Positions 49,069 to 58,536 of a stretch of 64,000 nucleotides of DNA are shown here, piece after piece; within the stretch, counting starts at the first letter, position 1; the number at the start of each line of letters is the position of its first letter. Below the pieces are notes generated by a model. The model searched no databases, had not been told where the DNA came from, and saw only the letters and a program-made list of their open reading frames with translations. The position numbers and the translations under genes are program-made. The DNA comes from CAWKGC01 sp963849005. Its GTDB lineage: Bacteria > Pseudomonadota > Gammaproteobacteria > Burkholderiales > Usitatibacteraceae. Where the stretch lies: assembly GCA_963849005.1 (NCBI GenBank), contig CAWKGC010000023.1, positions 434,001 to 498,000 of the forward strand. Reading direction: 5' to 3'.

Positions 49069-50450
49069 GGCGCGCGGCCTCCTCGCCCGCGATGCGCCCG
49101 AAGGTGGTGCCGATCGCCATGCCGATCCCGGCGAGGTAGCCCTTGCCGAGGATGTTGCCGGCCATGATCTCGCCCGCGGCGAAGATGTTCGCGGCGGGCT
49201 TGCCGTCCTGCAGGACCATGCGGGCCTTCTCGTCGATCGCCACGCCGAGGTAGGTGAAGGTGATGCCGGGGCGCAGCGGATAGGCGTAGAAAGGCGGCGT
49301 GTCGATGGCGCGCGCCCAGTGCGTCTTGGCGGGCGCGAGTCCCTCGGTGCGGCAGTCGTCGAGGATCGTGTGGTCGAAGGTGCCGGGGCGCACGGCGGCG
49401 TTGAATTCCGCGATCGTCCTTTCCAGCGCGGCCGGATCGAGGCCGAGCTTGCCGGCGAGTTCGCGAATCGACTGCGCCTTCTCCGGCGGATACACCGGCG
49501 GCATGAACTTGCCCATCGACTTGGCGTCGATGATCGAATAGCCGATCTGGCCGGGCTGCCCGGCCACGAGGCGGCCCCAGATCGCGTAGCGCTTCGGCCA
49601 GAAGTCCTCGCCTTCGTCGTAGAAGCGCTGCGCGTCCTGGTTGACGACGATGCCGAGCGACACCGCGTCGACGCGCGTGACGATGCCGCCGTCGAATTTC
49701 GGCGAGCGCGCGTCGATGGCCACGCAGTGGCCCTGCGTCGCGTCGCTCACCTGCTTCGCGCCCTTGGCGAGCAGGAGCTTCAGCACGCGTCCCATGTTGT
49801 AGGGCGTGCCGCGGACGATGAAGTTGTCGGCCGGCGGCCCCCACGCCTCGCGCAGCCACGCGAGGTTCGATTCGAAACCGCCCGCCGCGGCCACGACGCA
49901 CTTCGCGCGGATCTCGTGGCGCGCGCCCTGGCATTCCACCGTGGCGGAGGCGAAGCGACCGTCGTCGATTTCGAGGTCGACCACTTCCGTTTCGTAGGCG
50001 ACCTCGACGCCGAGCGCCTTTGCGGCAGCGTAATAGGCGTTCATCAGCGCCTTGCCGCCGCCGAGGAAGAACGCATTGGTGCGCGACAGGTGCAGCGTGC
50101 CGCCCAGCGGGGGCTGGAAGCGCACGCCGTGCTCGCTTCATCCACGGCACGTGCTGTTCGGTCTGCCGGATGGCCATGCGCGCGAGCTGCTCGTCGGTGA
50201 GGCCGCCGGTGACCTTGAGCAGGTCCTGCCAGTATTCTTCCTCGGGATACGCGCCGGTGAGCACGTCGAGCGGGCCGGCGTGCATGGTGCGCATGTTGCG
50301 GGTGTGCCGGCTGTTGCCGCCGCGCAATGCCACCGGCGCCGACTCGAGCACCAGCACCGTCGCCCCGGCCTCGCGCGCGGTGATGGCGGCGCACAGCGCG
50401 GCGTTGCCGCCGCCGAGCACCAGCACGTCCCAATTGCGGGTAAATTCCAA
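49055..50450 (-). CDS. tcuA: FAD-dependent tricarballylate dehydrogenase TcuA (one frameshift)
   Basis: A flavoprotein of the fumarate-reductase/succinate-dehydrogenase class, about 465 residues. The FAD fold VLVLGGGNAALCAAITAREAG starts the protein. After a break near 50138 (extra C, AAG-C-GAG) the rest continues with AAAGGFESNLAW, DYAIWGR-type segments and the C-terminal FAAGEIMAGNILGKGYLAGIGMAIG flavin loop. It oxidises tricarballylate to cis-aconitate in Salmonella-type pathways. The start may be TTG at 50450 (weak AGGAGG 12 bp upstream); no ATG is well placed. Confidence 0.85.
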
Positions 50451-50470
50451 GATGAAGCCAAGCCTCCTGT

Positions 50471-50480
50471 TTGTATACAA
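50471..50480. promoter_or_regulatory. TTGTATACAA palindrome, GntR/FadR-type operator candidate
   Basis: A perfect 10-bp palindrome lies between the divergent tcuA (start 50450) and tctC (start 50529). It fits the T-N-GT-N-N-AC-N-A half-site logic of FadR-subfamily GntR regulators and would overlap a -10 element (TACAAT at 50476-50481). No GntR gene is seen in the window. Confidence 0.5.
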
Positions 50481-50528
50481 TCGTAACCTGCCAACCGATA
50501 TCCCAACAAGCATAAGGGAGCGTTGCCG

Positions 50529-51495
50529 ATGAAACGCCATTTGCTCGCCGCTATCGCGCTTTGCTTCGCCGGCATCGCCGCCGCGCAAACCGACTTCCCG
50601 ACTCGCACGGTCACCATGCTGGTCGGCTTCGCACCCGGGGGCGCCACCGATACCGCCGCGCGCATCATCGCCAAGAAGCTCTCTGAGAACCTGGGCCAGA
50701 CGGTCGTGGTGGAAAACCGCGCCGGCGCCGGCGGCAACATCGCGCACCAGCAGATGGCCACCGCCGACCCCGACGGCTACACCATCCTGCTGGGCTCCGT
50801 CGGGCCCGCTTGCGGTCGCACCGCACATCATCACCAACCTGCCCTACGACCCGCTGAAGGACCTGGCGCCGCTCACCATGGCGGTCATCCTTCCCGAACG
50901 TGCTGGTCGTGCACGCCGGCGTGCCGGCAAAGACGCTCGCCGAATTCGTCGCGCTCGCCAAGCAGAAGCCCGGCAGCCTCGACTACGCGCTCGACCGGCG
51001 TCGGCAGCGCCTCTCACCTCGCCGGCGAACTGTTCAACCAGCAGGCCGGCGTCGACATCGTGCACGTGCCCTACAAGGGCGGCGGACCGGCGATGACCGA
51101 CCTTCTCGGCGGCCGCGTCACCGCCTATTACTCGACGCACTCGACCGCCGGCCCGCACATCGAAACCGGCAAGCTGCGCGCGCTCGCCAGCACCAGGACT
51201 CAAGCGCTCGCCCTTCCTGCCCAACGTGCCGACCATCGCCGAATCGGGCTATCCCGGTTTCGAGGCGAGCAACTGGTATGCGTTCGTTACCTCTTCGAAG
51301 GTCCCCGTGGCGCTGCAGGAGCGCTGGAACAGGGAGCTGGTGAAGGCGCTCAACTCGCCCGAGGTGAAGGAGCAACTCGCAAAGCATTACCTCGAGCCCA
51401 ACCCCGGCACGCGCGAGGAGCTGGGGAAGTACATCAAGAGCGAGTACGACACCTGGGGCCGGGTCGTGAAGAAGGCCGGCATCACCGCGAACTGA
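50529..51495 (+). CDS. TctC/Bug-type tripartite tricarboxylate receptor (four frameshifts)
   Basis: A periplasmic solute-binding protein of about 321 residues after repair. A signal peptide (LLAAIALCFAGIAAAQ) is followed by VGFAPGGATDTAARI, the HVPYKGGGPAMTDLLGG signature and the C-terminal LYLEPNPGTREEL-type region. All four breaks are one extra base: near 50803-50808, 50889-50890, 50987-50990 (GCG/GCC) and 51192-51195 (ACC/ACA). The membrane parts TctA/TctB are not adjacent, as is usual for stand-alone Bug receptors. AAGGGAG precedes the ATG. Confidence 0.85.
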
Positions 51496-51505
51496 TGCGC
51501 CCGGA

Positions 51506-52540
51506 ATGAACGCCACGCTGACCGAGGCCGAACTTGGCGAACTTGCCGCGAGGGCGCTCGTCGGCCTCGGCCTCGAGCGCAAGGACGCGGTCGATGCCGC
51601 GCGCATCCTCGTTCTGGGCGAACTGTTCGGCATCGGCACGCATGGCGTCGGCCGCATCGAGTCGTACGGCGAACGCCTCGACCTCGGCGGCATCAAGGCC
51701 CGCCCGGACATTCGCATCGAAGCCGTCGCGCCGACCATCGTCAAAGTGAACGGCGACAACGGTGTCGGGCCGCTGGTCGGCATGCGCGCGCTGGAGGCCG
51801 CGATGGGCATGGCACGCGACTTCGGCGTCGGCATCGCCTTCGCGCGCGCCAGCAACCATTTCGGCCCCGTGGGCCCCTACTCCCTCATCGCCGCCGAGGC
51901 GGGTTTCGCCAGCATCATCGGCAGCAATTCGACCACGACCATCGCCCCCTGGGGCGGCAAGGATGCGCGGCTGGGCAACAGTCCCGTCGGTTTCGGCATT
52001 CCCAATCCCGGCGGCGAGCCGATCATCCTCGACATGGCCGCAAGCGTCGTCGCGCGGGCGAAGATCCGCGATGCGCTCAAGCGGGGCGATGCGATCCCGC
52101 CGACCTGGGCCACGGACAGGGACGGCAGGCCCACCACCGACCCGAAGGCCGCGCTCGACGGTTTCCTGCTGCCGATCGGCGGTCACAAGGGCTACGGGCT
52201 CGCGCTCATCGTCGACCTCTTCGCGGGCCTGCTGTCAGGAGCGGCCTACCTGACGCACGTGAAGTCCTGGTCGGACAACCCGGAACTGCCGCAGGACCTC
52301 GGCCATTTCTTCTTCGTCATCGATGCGGGCCGCCTCGGGCCGCCGCAGTGGCTGGCGGAGCGCATGCAGGACTTCATCGCCATCCTGCATGCGACGCCGC
52401 GAGCGGATGCGGATGTGCCCGTGCTCGTCCCAGGCGAGATCGAGATGCGCAAGCTCGAACGCCATCGCCGCGAAGGGATCACGATCGATGCGACATTGCT
52501 CGCGAAGCTCGAGTCGTTCGCGAAACGCGTCCCGGCGTGA
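51506..52540 (+). CDS. Malate/L-lactate/sulfolactate dehydrogenase family (Ldh2)
   Basis: 344 residues of the NAD(P)-dependent Ldh2/ComC family, not the classic Rossmann lactate dehydrogenase. Signatures are GTHGVGRIESY, ASNHFGPVGPYS, NSTTTIAPWGG and IGGHKGYGLALIVDLFAGLLSGA. Members oxidise malate, ureidoglycolate, sulfolactate or 2,3-diketogulonate. It starts 11 bp after the TctC-type gene, so both probably handle one hydroxy- or tricarboxylate substrate. Confidence 0.85.
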   Translation: MNATLTEAELGELAARALVGLGLERKDAVDAARILVLGELFGIGTHGVGRIESYGERLDLGGIKARPDIRIEAVAPTIVKVNGDNGVGPLVGMRALEAAMGMARDFGVGIAFARASNHFGPVGPYSLIAAEAGFASIIGSNSTTTIAPWGGKDARLGNSPVGFGIPNPGGEPIILDMAASVVARAKIRDALKRGDAIPPTWATDRDGRPTTDPKAALDGFLLPIGGHKGYGLALIVDLFAGLLSGAAYLTHVKSWSDNPELPQDLGHFFFVIDAGRLGPPQWLAERMQDFIAILHATPRADADVPVLVPGEIEMRKLERHRREGITIDATLLAKLESFAKRVPA

Positions 52541-52604
52541 TCGAGACGGCGAATGAACACGCGGGCCGTGCGCTCAAGGCACGGCCTGCGCGTCCAGGGG
52601 GTGG

Positions 52605-55113
52605 TCAATCGGCCTTCGCCTTCTCCTCATCGCCGCCTGGAGCTTCTTGATGTCCGCGGGCGACAGCTGCGGGCGGTCGACCTTGATCGTCAGCTTGTTG
52701 AGCTTGGCGGTCAGCGCGAACGGCGGCTTGTAGTCGGCGTCGTTCACGCCGGTGAGCGTGTCGGAGCCGATGTCGAAGCTCTCGTCCCACTGCAGGATCA
52801 TCGGCAGCGTCTTCTCCATCCGCTTGGTCGCGACCACCTTGCCGTCCACCTTGAGCGTGCCGGTGCCGGGCCGGCCGAGGCCGCTGAAGTTGTTGAACGC
52901 GAGCGTGCCGGCGCCGATGCCCTCGTACTTGAAATCGAACTCGACCGTGTGCCTGCCCGGCGCCAGCGCCTCGGGCCTTCCCACTTGATGCGTTCGAGGT
53001 CGACCAGGTTCCACAGGAACACCGGCTTGCCCTTGAGCAGGTAGAAGCCGTAGCCGGCGAAGCGCCCGCCCGAGGTCAGGATCATGCCCTCGGCGCCGCC
53101 CTGCGGCACCTCGATGTCGGCGGTGATCGTGTAGGAGGCGTTCAGCAGCATCGGCGAGTCGCCCTGCGGCAGGCCGACCATCGGCCGCGTGTAGACGAAC
53201 TCGGTGCGCCCGGCGGTGATGTTCGGCCGCGGCGCGACGATGCGCGCCGCCACCGACGCGTCCATCGGGAAGACCTGGTACTTCTTCGCCTCGGCGATGA
53301 ACTTGGCCTTCATCTCCTTGACCTTCTGCGGGTTCTTCGCCGCGAGGTCGGTGGTCTGGCTGAAGTCGGTGTTCAGGTTGAAGAGCTCGCAGCACCTGGT
53401 TGTTCAGCGGGTCCGGGTTGGCCGGGCCGAAGGCTTCCCAGGGCGCGCGGTTGACCTTGGTGCTGAGGAACCAGCCGTCGTCGTACAGCGCCCACTGGCC
53501 CATCATCTCGAAGTACTGCGTCTTGTGCCGCGTCGGCGCCTTGGCGTTCTTCGCATCGAAGGTGTAGGCGAAGCTCGTGCCTTCGATCGGCGCCTGCTTG
53601 ATGCCGTCCACCATCTCCGGCGCCTTGATGCCGGCGGCCTCGAGGATCGTCGGCACGACGTCGATGACGTGCACGAACTGCTCGCGCAGCCCGCCCTTGT
53701 CCTTGATGCGCGCCGGCCACGACACCACCATGTTCTGGTTGACGCCGCCGAGTTGCGAGGCGTTCTGCTTGAACCACGAGAACGGCGTGTCGAAGGCCCA
53801 CGACCAGCCGGCCGACATGTGGTTGTAGGTCTGCTCGGTGCCCCAGACGTCGTAGAACTTCATCTGCACGTCGACCGGCATCGCGGTGAGGCCGTTGAAG
53901 AACGCGACCTCGTTCGGCGTGCCCATCGGCCCGCCCTCGGCGCTGGTGCCGTTGTCGCCGTTGATGTAGATGATCAGCGTGTTGTCGAGCTTGCCCAGGT
54001 CCTGGAAGTGCTGGATCACGCGGCCGATCTCGTGGTCGTTGTAGGCGGCGTAGGCGGCGAAGACCTCGACCTGGCGGATGAAGAGCTTCTTCTCGTCGGC
54101 CGTCAGCTGGTCCCAGGGCTTGAGCACCTCGGCTCGGCCACGGGGCGAGCTGGGTGTCCTTCGGGATCACGCCGAGCTTCTTCTGGTTCTCGAAGATCGT
54201 CTCGCGCAGCTTCTCGTAGCCGCCGTCGAAGAGCTTCATCGCGCTGATCTTGTCCACCCATTCCTTGGTCGGGTGGTGCGGCGCGTGCGTGGCGCCGGGG
54301 GCGTACTTGATGAAGATCGGCTTGGCCGGGTCGGTCTGGTGCATCCGCGTCATGTAGTCGATGGCGTCGTCGGCCATGCCGGTGACGAGGTTCCAGCCCG
54401 GCTTGCCCTCGAACGGATAGATCTGCGTCGTGTTGCGGAACAGGTTCGGCTGCCACTGGTTGGCGTCGCCGCCGACGAAGCCGTAGAAGTACTCGAAGCC
54501 CATGCCGGACGGCCACTGGTCGAAGGGCCCGACCTGGCTGGCCGCGAAGGCCGGCGTGTTGTGGTTCTTGCCGAACCACGAGGTCGCATAGCCGTTGTCG
54601 AGCAGCATGCGCCCGATCGTGGCCTTGTCCCTGGCCGATGATGCTGTTGTAGCCGGGGAAGCCGGTGGACTGCTCGGAGATCACGCCGAAGCCGGCCGAG
54701 TGGTGGTTGCGCCCGGTGATCAGCGCGGCGCGCGTCGGCGAGCACAGCGCGGTGGAGAACATGCGGTTGTAGCGCAGGCCTTCCTTGGCGATGCGGTCCA
54801 TCGTCGGCGTCGGGATCACGCCGCCGAAGGTGCTGGGCACGCCGAAGCCGGCGTCGTCGGTGATGATCAGCAGCACGTTCGGCGCGCCCTTCGGCGGCAC
54901 GACGCGCGGCGCCCACCAGGCCTTCGATTGCAGCGCATCGTTCTTGATCACGCCGCCGAACTTCGGGTCGGGCGCCGGCAGTTGCTTGGGGCTGACGGTC
55001 GTGGTGGCGCTGGGCGAACCCAGCGTGCCGGTGACCTGCTGCGCGTTCGCGGGAGATGCGCCGTACAGCACCACGGCGAAGGTGGTGACCAAGGCCTTCA
55101 ATTGCAATCTCAC
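52605..55113 (-). CDS. Secreted formylglycine-type arylsulfatase (five frameshifts)
   Basis: A sulfatase of about 836 codons. The signal peptide (FAVVLYGASPANA) starts at 55113. The sulfatase signature is CSPTRAALITGR, where Cys is the formylglycine precursor. Metal and substrate segments VLLIITDDAGFG, IYINGDNGTSAEGG and the SWPARIKDKGGLREQ region follow, with the C-terminal beta-sandwich domain. Breaks lie near 54637, 54131, 53389-53392 (CTG/CTC), 52975 (G lost) and 52633 (G lost). A formylglycine-generating enzyme is not in the window. The gene is isolated on the minus strand, convergent with the Ldh2 gene. Confidence 0.85.
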
Positions 55114-55252
55114 GCTTGCCTCCAGGAAGTTGAGAAACAGCCGGCGATTCTACCAAAAACAAATGCCGGCGCAATTCTTTCCTGGATGCCTTCCGGGCGC
55201 TCTTCCGAGGCCCGCTCCCGATTGCAAAGGCGGCCGTCGACCTGCCCGGCCG

Positions 55253-55708
55253 TCAGCCGCCGATCTTCACGTCCCCGAGCCCGGCGCTGTCGTGCCGGAT
55301 CTCGCCCTTGAGCACGGCCGCGGCGGCGGCCAGGTCGACCGAAAGGCCGTCCACCAGGTCGTCGATGGACAGGATTCCGCACACCGCGCCTTCGTCCGAG
55401 GTGACGACGAGGCGACGGACTCCGTGGGCCCGCATCAGTTCGAGCGCCTCGTGGGAGTCGGCGTCGTGGCGGATCGTGGCGACGATCGGCGTCATCACCG
55501 ATCCCACCGAATCGGAGCCCGGGTTCAGGCTGTTCAATGCAAGGTCGCGGTCTGTGACGAAGCCGATCGGTTTCTCCGACCGGGCCGTATCTTCCATGAC
55601 GAGCAATGCCCCCACCCCGAATTTGCGCATGGCCGCGGCGGCCTCGGTCACGTGTGCCGAACGCGCGGTCGCCAGCACACGGCGCGTGTACACCCTTTCG
55701 ATTCTCAT
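55253..55708 (-). CDS. Two-CBS-domain protein
   Basis: 151 residues with two CBS motifs (about 10-65 and 75-130). Signatures are GVGALLVMEDTARSEKPIGFVTDRDL and GVRRLVVTSDEGAVCGILSIDDL. Such pairs bind adenosine nucleotides and act as small energy or redox sensors. It lacks any enzymatic domain. The ATG at 55708 has GAAGGAGACC upstream. Confidence 0.88.
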   Translation of the reverse strand: MRIERVYTRRVLATARSAHVTEAAAAMRKFGVGALLVMEDTARSEKPIGFVTDRDLALNSLNPGSDSVGSVMTPIVATIRHDADSHEALELMRAHGVRRLVVTSDEGAVCGILSIDDLVDGLSVDLAAAAAVLKGEIRHDSAGLGDVKIGG

Positions 55709-55864
55709 GCCGGTCTCCTTCGCGTCACTGGCCAGTCTTCAATGTAGATCCGCGGCGGCGCTCCGGAGTTGACCTGTGTCAGCCGCCGCGCCATCGGGGG
55801 GCGAGCATCGGACCGGGAAATGGGGACGAATGCGCCCCGTGGTGGAGCGCTTCAGGAAGGAGTC

Positions 55865-55938
55865 TGGAGGCGGGGGTCGGAATCGAACCGGCATAGACGG
55901 ATTTGCAATCCGCTGCATAACCATTTTGCTACCCCGCC
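55865..55938 (-). tRNA. tRNA-Cys (GCA)
   Basis: The 5' and 3' acceptor arms (55932-55938 and 55869-55875, GGCGGGG/CCCCGCC) pair, the anticodon loop is TTGCAAA inside GGA/TCC, and discriminator T with CCA is encoded at 55865-55868. Length 74 nt. It follows tRNA-Gly on the same strand by about 50 bp. Confidence 0.95.
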
Positions 55939-55952
55939 GAAGGGGAAGTGAG

Positions 55953-55980
55953 AAGGGGGAAGGCTGGCCTTCCCCCTTTT
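55953..55980. terminator. Strong hairpin between two tRNA genes
   Basis: A 12-bp perfect stem (AAGGGGGAAGGC, loop TG, GCCTTCCCCCTT) occupies 55953-55978, followed on the plus strand by TT to 55980. Read on plus it looks like an intrinsic terminator; on minus the T tract is weak, so it may instead be a spacer hairpin in a tRNA-Gly/tRNA-Cys precursor. Confidence 0.5.
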
Positions 55981-55988
55981 CGCGAATC

Positions 55989-56064
55989 TGGAGCGGCAGA
56001 AGAGTCTCGAACTCTCGACCTCAACCTTGGCAAGGTTGCGCTCTACCAACTGAGCTACTGCCGC
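55989..56064 (-). tRNA. tRNA-Gly (GCC)
   Basis: Minus strand begins GCGGCAGTAGCTCAGTTGG. Acceptor arms 56058-56064 and 55993-55999 pair, the anticodon stem AACCT/AGGTT encloses TGCCA with GCC, GTTCGAGAC is the T loop, and CCA is encoded. Length 76 nt. Confidence 0.96.
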
Positions 56065-56104
56065 GTAATGCAGCCGCAAATTATAGCGAAATCCGGGACT
56101 TCCT

Positions 56105-56695
56105 TCAACCCGGCCCCTTGCCCGGCGGCTCGCGAGGCGTCGAGGCAATGGCCGCCCTCAGGTAGGTGGCCATCGAAAGCAGCGTCAGTCCCGCGGCCAG
56201 CCACGCCAGCCACCGCCCGGTGGCGCGGCAGTCGATGCATGCCGAACAGCGTGCCGTCGTAGAGCAGGAAGGGAATCGCCACCAGCTGCGACACCGTCTT
56301 GACCTTGCCGAGCATGCTCACCGCCACGCTCTTCGACTGGCCGATATGCGCCATCCATTCGCGCAGGGCCGAGATCGTGATCTCGCGGCCGATGATGATG
56401 AGGGCCACGACCGCATGCACGCGCCCCAGCTCGGTCAGCACGATCAGCGCGGCGGCGACCATGAGCTTGTCGGCCACCGGGTCGAGGAAGGCGCCGAAGG
56501 CGGACGTCTGGTTCCACTTGCGCGCGAGGTAGCCGTCGAACCAGTCGGTCACGGCTGCCGCGATGAAGATCCACATCGAGATCACGTTCGCCTGGTGCGA
56601 CGTCAGCCACTCCTCCGGGAAATAGAGGACGGCGACGAACAGGGTATCGCGATGATGCGTCCCCAGGTCAGCAGGTTGGGCAGGTTCCAGGCCAT
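56105..56695 (-). CDS. pgsA: CDP-diacylglycerol-glycerol-3-phosphate 3-phosphatidyltransferase (two frameshifts)
   Basis: It makes phosphatidylglycerol phosphate in the inner membrane. The CDP-alcohol phosphotransferase motif is complete in DWFDGYLARKWNQTSAFGAFLDPVADKL. Starting MAWNLPNLLTWGRIIAIP at 56695, it is broken near 56648 (C lost in a C run) and near 56240 (extra C, ATG-C-ATC); the natural stop is the TGA at 56105-56107. Repaired length is about 196 residues. The ATG overlaps the uvrC stop by one base. Confidence 0.88.
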
Positions 56696-58511
56696 CAGTG
56701 CAGCTCGTTGTAGATGCGTTCGGCCAGTGTACGGCTGATGCCCTCGACCTTGGCAAGATCATCGATGCTGGCGGCGACCACTCCCTGCATGCCGCCGAAG
56801 CGCGCCAGCAACGCCTGCCGTCGCTTCGGCCCGACAGAACCGATGTCTTCCAGCCGCGAGGTGACCCGCGCCTTGCCGCGTTTCGCGCGATGCCCGGTGA
56901 TGGCGAAGCGGTGGGCCTCGTCGCGCACCTGCTGGATCAGGTGCAGGGCCGGGCTGTCGGGCGGCAGGCGCCGCGGCACGTCCTCGTCGGGGAATACCAG
57001 CTGCTCCATGCCCGGGCTTGCGCTCCTCGCCCTTGGAGACGCCGATCATCGGCACATGCCCGAGCCCGAGGTCGCCCATGATGCCGCGCGCGGCATTCAG
57101 CTGGCCGAGCCCGCCGTCGATCAGGATCAGGTCGGGCACCTTGCCGCCCTCGCCCTCCGCGAGCTTGCGGTAGCGCACGTCCAGCGCATAGCGCATGGCG
57201 CCGTAATCGTCGCCGGGCGTCACGTCCTTCACGTTGTAGCGCCGGTATTCCGAAGTCTGCATCGCGCCCTTGTCGAAGACCACGCAGGAGGCGACCGTCG
57301 CCTCGCCCATGGTGTGGCTGATGTCGAAGCACTCGATGCGCGCGATCGGCGCCTCGCCGCCGATGAACTCCTGCAGCGCCGCCACCCTCGCCTCCTGGCT
57401 CGCCTGCGTGGCCAGCCTTTGCGCGAGGGCCAGCGTGGCGTTCTTCCCGGCCATCACCAGCCAGGTGCGCGCCTCGCCCTGCGGCCGCTGCACGATGCGC
57501 ACGGCGCGTTTCGCGATTCCCGTGAGCATCGCCTCGGCCTCCTCGACGTCGAGGCCGGCATCGCTCACCAGCGTCGGCGGCGGGGTATGCACGCCGTAGT
57601 GCTGCGCGATGAAGGCCTGCACCACGGACGCGGCGTCGCTGCCCGAGGCGTTCACCGGGAAGAAACTGCGGTCGCCCAGGTGCCGGCCGCCGCGCACCAT
57701 GGCCAGCGTCACGCACCAGATGCCGTGCGACTCGACCGCGGCGATCACGTCAACGTCGCGCGGGCTGGAAGATTCCACCGCCTGGCCCGAGAGGATGCGC
57801 TGCAGGAGCCGGATGCGGTCGCGGTGCCGCGCGGCTTCCTCGTAATCCTGCGCGGCGGCCGCGGCCTCCATCTTCGCCGAAAGGCCGGCGAGGATCTCGC
57901 TTTCGCGGCCCTCGAGGAATTTCACCGCCGCATCGAGGTCGTGGCCGTATTGCTCCTCGCTCACAAGGCCCACGCAAGGCCCCGAGCAGCGCTGGATCTG
58001 GTGCAGCAGGCAGGGGCGCGAGCGGTGCGCGAACACGGTGTCGTCGCAGGTGCGCAGCTGGAAGACCTTCTGCAGGTGGCCGATCGATCTCGCGCACCGC
58101 CCAGGAGTTCGGGAACGGGCCGAAATAGCGGTGCGGCTTCTGCTGCACGCCACGATAGAAGCGGATCTGCGGGAACGCGCGCGCCGTGACCATGATGTAG
58201 CCGTAGCTCTTGTCGTCGCGGAACAGCACGTTGTAGCGCGGCGCAAGGCTCTTGATCAGGTTGTTTTCCAGCAGCAGCGCCTCGGCCTCGGATTGCGTCA
58301 CCGTGGTCTCGGCGGAGGCGATCTGCGCCACCATCATCTCGGTGCGCGGGCTGGCGAGGGTCTTCTGGAAGTACGACGACACGCGCTTCTTCAGGTCGCG
58401 CGCCTTGCCGACGTAGATCACGACGCCCTCGGCATTGCGGAAGCGGTAGACGCCGGGCAGGCCGGGGAGTCCCGAGACGAACTCCTTCGCGTCGAAGCTT
58501 GCGGCAGTCAC
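56695..58511 (-). CDS. uvrC: UvrABC system protein C (two frameshifts)
   Basis: The dual-incision nuclease of excision repair, about 605 residues. The N-terminal GIY-YIG nuclease is in PGVYRF ... VIYVGKARDLKKRV. A UvrB-binding UVR segment is SAKMEAAAAAQDYEEAARHRD, the RNase-H-like C-terminal nuclease contains ECFDISHTMGEATV and the helix-hairpin-helix ends in IGSVGPKRRQALLARFGG. Breaks are at 58088-58091 (GAG/GAA doubled) and 57010-57013 (GGG/GGC doubled). GTG 58511 is the likely start. The order uvrC-pgsA is conserved in proteobacteria. Confidence 0.9.
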
Positions 58512-58536
58512 GGGCGCGCCGGCCGGCTGCGCCGCC

